Source of the DNA: Acetobacteraceae bacterium
Lineage (GTDB): Bacteria; Pseudomonadota; Alphaproteobacteria; Acetobacterales; Acetobacteraceae
Length of the DNA: 8,793 nt
Reading direction: 5' to 3'
NCBI GenBank assembly: GCA_027340195.1
Contig: DAHWNE010000449.1
Location: 1 to 8,793 of the forward strand
The stretch's first letter is position 1. Each line of letters begins with the position of its first letter. Shown in pieces: positions 6,839-8,793 of the stretch. A program made the position numbers and the translations under genes. A model generated the notes under the pieces. That model was given only the letters and a program-made list of their open reading frames with translations. It was not told the DNA's origin and did no database searches.

Positions 6839-7818
6839 GCCGGATAGCAGCCGGCCTGGCGGGCGCGCTCGCGCACCAGCGCCAGCACCGCCTCGCAGAG
6901 CGGCATGGCGTGCCCGGTGACGCCGCCGAGCTCCACCACCGCGCCCAGCAGCGCGTCGATCTCCATCGGCCGGCCGCGTTCGAGATCCTGCAGCATCGAG
7001 GTGCGGTGTTCGCCCACCTCGGCCGCGCCGGCGATCCGCTTGTCCACGTCGATGGCGAAGCGGGTGCCCAGCGCCTCGGCCACCGCCTTGGCTTCCAGCA
7101 TCATGCCGCGACACAGCGCGCGCAGCGCCGGATCGCCGGTGATACGGTCGAGGGTGGCGAGCGTCAGCGCCGAGATCGGGTTGAACGCCAGATTGCCCCA
7201 CAGCTTCACCCAGATCTCGTCGCGGATGCGCGGGCGGATCGGGGCCTTGAGCCCGGCACCGATCAGCAGCTTCGCCAGCGCCTCGATCCGCGCCGAGCGC
7301 GACCCGTCCGGCTCGCCCAGGCTGAACCGGTCGCCGTAGCTGTGGCTGATGACGCCCGGTTCCACCACCTCGGCGGCCGGATAGACCACGCAGCCGATCA
7401 CCCGCTCCGGCGGCAGGATCTCCCACAGATGTCCGCCCGGATCGACCGCCTCCACCCGCCGGTCACGGAACGGTCCGTCCAGGCCGTGGAAATACCAATA
7501 GGGCACCCCGTTCACCCCGGTCACCAGCATCGTCTCCGGGCCGAACAGGCGGGCGATGGCGGGCGCCGCGCCGGGCAGGGAATGGGCTTTCAGGGTGACC
7601 ATCACCGCGTCCTGCGGCCCCGCCTCGGCGGCGTCGGCGACGCAGCGCGGATGGACGGTGATGGTTTCATCGCCGCTGATGAGCCGCACCCCATGCGCCT
7701 GCATCGCCGCCAGATGCGGACCGCGGGCGATGAAGGTCACCTCGGCGGTGCCCGCCGCCGCCAGCTTCGCGCCCAGGAAGCCGCCGATCGCCCCGGCGCC
7801 GAAAATGGCGATCCTCAT
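6835..7818 (-). CDS. 2-dehydropantoate 2-reductase family oxidoreductase (PanE/ApbA-like)
   Basis: NADPH-dependent reductase of the ketopantoate reductase family; true PanE converts 2-dehydropantoate to pantoate for CoA synthesis. It has 327 residues against 303 in E. coli PanE. The Rossmann motif GAGAIGG is at 7-13 with the start at 7818 ([20 protein letters not shown]). Lys205 in [19 protein letters not shown] fits the proton-donor Lys, Asn213 (FNP) the substrate-binding region, and Glu286 in [11 protein letters not shown] the conserved acidic residue (E. coli Glu256). The segment [15 protein letters not shown] (101-115) marks a branch of longer family members often found in catabolic clusters. 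Because of its neighbours (an acyl-CoA ligase upstream with an ATGA overlap, a transporter downstream with a GTGA overlap), I leave open reduction of another 2-oxo acid. No biosynthetic pan gene is visible nearby. Confidence 0.9.
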   Translation of the reverse strand: MRIAIFGAGAIGGFLGAKLAAAGTAEVTFIARGPHLAAMQAHGVRLISGDETITVHPRCVADAAEAGPQDAVMVTLKAHSLPGAAPAIARLFGPETMLVTGVNGVPYWYFHGLDGPFRDRRVEAVDPGGHLWEILPPERVIGCVVYPAAEVVEPGVISHSYGDRFSLGEPDGSRSARIEALAKLLIGAGLKAPIRPRIRDEIWVKLWGNLAFNPISALTLATLDRITGDPALRALCRGMMLEAKAVAEALGTRFAIDVDKRIAGAAEVGEHRTSMLQDLERGRPMEIDALLGAVVELGGVTGHAMPLCEAVLALVRERARQAGCYPA

Positions 7819-8793
7819 GAAGTCAGGCCAAGCTTCTCGGCCAGCCCGATGCGTTGCAGCTTGCCGGTGGCGCCTTTCGGGATCTCGTCGAGGAACACCA
7901 CCTTGCGCGGCACCTTGAACTGGGCCAGCCGCTTCGCCGCGAAGTCCCGCAACTCCGCTTCGGTCGCGACGGCACCTTCGGCCAGCACGATGGCGGCCGC
8001 GACCTCCTCGCCCAGCATCGGGTGCGGCAGCGCGAAGGTCAGGCATTGCGCGACCGCCGGATGGTCCATCAGGATCGTATCGACCTCGATCGGGCTCACC
8101 TTCTCCCCGCCGCGGTTGATGAGCTCCTTGAGCCGTCCGGTCAGGCGCAGATAGCCGGCCTCATCCAGCACCCCCTGATCGCCGGTACGGAACCAGCCGT
8201 TGGTGAAGGCGCTGGCATTGGCGGTGGGGTTGTTCTCATAGCCGGCGGTGACGTTGCGTCCGCGGATCACCACCTCGCCCAGCCCGCCCGGCGGCAGCAG
8301 GGTGCCGGCCTCGTCCATGATGGCGATCTCGGGTCCGGCGGCGATGCCGACCGAGCCCGCGTAACGCGGCGCCGGCGGCAGCGGGTTGGAGGCCATCTGG
8401 TGCGCCGCCTCGGTCATCCCGTAGGCCTCGATCACCGGCACGCCGAAGGTCGCTTCCATCGCCTCCATCACCTGCGGCGGCAGCGAGGCGGAGGAGGAGC
8501 GGACGAAGCGCAGCCGCCCGGCCGCGATGGCCGCCTGGTTGCGTGGGGCGAGGCCGAGGATCGCCTGGTGCATGGTGGGCACGGCGGTGTACCAGCTCGG
8601 CCGTACCTCGGTGAACCAGGAGAAGAACCGGAACGCGTTGAACCCCGGCGTGCAGGAGACCGCGGCGCCGGCGCCCAGGCTGGCCAGCGTGGCGGCGATC
8701 AGCCCGTGGATATGGAACAGCGGCATGATGTTGAGGCAGACGTAGTCGGCGCCGAGCCGCAGCGTCTCGCCGATGTGGAAGGCCGAGGCGGTG
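7815..8793 (-). CDS. AMP-forming acyl-CoA ligase, AAE3/oxalyl-CoA synthetase-like (partial, N-terminus beyond window)
   Basis: ANL-superfamily adenylating enzyme that activates a carboxylic acid with ATP and joins it to CoA. The C-terminal 325 residues are visible. The frame is open to the right edge, where it reads [14 protein letters not shown] and leads into [14 protein letters not shown], so the true start lies outside, as does the P-loop (TSGTTG) motif. Visible blocks: [84 protein letters not shown] and the catalytic-Lys end [10 protein letters not shown]. The [14 protein letters not shown] and AYGMTEAxHxMxSNPLP blocks resemble the plant AAE3/yeast Pcs60 oxalyl-CoA synthetase group more than long-chain fatty-acid ligases. 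Oxalate is therefore a candidate substrate, but this is not proven. The stop overlaps the reductase start (ATGA); it is the most upstream visible gene of the operon. Confidence 0.92.
   Translation of the reverse strand, partial: TASAFHIGETLRLGADYVCLNIMPLFHIHGLIAATLASLGAGAAVSCTPGFNAFRFFSWFTEVRPSWYTAVPTMHQAILGLAPRNQAAIAAGRLRFVRSSSASLPPQVMEAMEATFGVPVIEAYGMTEAAHQMASNPLPPAPRYAGSVGIAAGPEIAIMDEAGTLLPPGGLGEVVIRGRNVTAGYENNPTANASAFTNGWFRTGDQGVLDEAGYLRLTGRLKELINRGGEKVSPIEVDTILMDHPAVAQCLTFALPHPMLGEEVAAAIVLAEGAVATEAELRDFAAKRLAQFKVPRKVVFLDEIPKGATGKLQRIGLAEKLGLTS

Noticed and set aside
6910..8154. Long plus-strand open frame (414 codons) opposite the reductase and ligase genes
   Set aside because: It covers two well-supported minus-strand genes and their junction, with biased composition and no motif; a shadow frame.

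Overview
The window is about 8.8 kb of very GC-rich, densely packed bacterial chromosome. Start/stop overlaps, the MinC-MinD-MinE order and a DUF29-type gene suggest an alphaproteobacterium, perhaps Rhodospirillales/Acetobacteraceae. That placement is inferred from protein character and base composition, not from a phylogenetic marker. No RNA gene, insertion sequence, CRISPR array or prophage gene is visible.

Left part (1-1380). A CaiB/BaiF-family CoA-transferase gene runs leftward off the window edge (786 to 1). Facing away from it is a short plus-strand reading frame (about 943-1347) that resembles only the N-terminus of a PEP synthase/PPDK-type enzyme and looks like a gene remnant. A 12-bp AT-rich palindrome (1302-1313) lies between that remnant and minC.

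Centre, plus strand (1381-4952). minC, minD and minE form the spatial regulator of division-site placement. MinC inhibits FtsZ polymerisation, MinD is the membrane-bound ATPase that carries it, and MinE drives MinD release and oscillation. minE overlaps a hotdog-fold acyl-CoA thioesterase gene by 4 bases. A short-chain dehydrogenase/reductase (SDR) whose catalytic Tyr and Lys are replaced by Ser and Arg follows 23 bases later. Last comes a DUF29-family gene interrupted by a single in-frame TGA, with otherwise intact sequence on both sides.

Right part, minus strand (8793 to 4944). Four genes are packed head to tail: an AMP-forming acyl-CoA ligase resembling the AAE3/oxalyl-CoA synthetase group (start outside the window), a ketopantoate-reductase-like oxidoreductase, an EamA/DMT transporter, and a MetX-like alpha/beta-hydrolase-fold acyltransferase or hydrolase. 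Junctions are ATGA, GTGA and an 8-base gap, so they are almost certainly one operon. They probably handle a carboxylic or 2-oxo acid: CoA activation, NADPH reduction, transport and acyl transfer. The substrate cannot be read from sequence. The operon converges on the DUF29 remnant with a 9-base tail-to-tail overlap.

I did not find a clear undescribed system. The items most worth a second look are the nonsense codon in the DUF29 gene, the SDR with altered catalytic residues, the PEP-synthase remnant, and the translational linkage of the min operon to a thioesterase.
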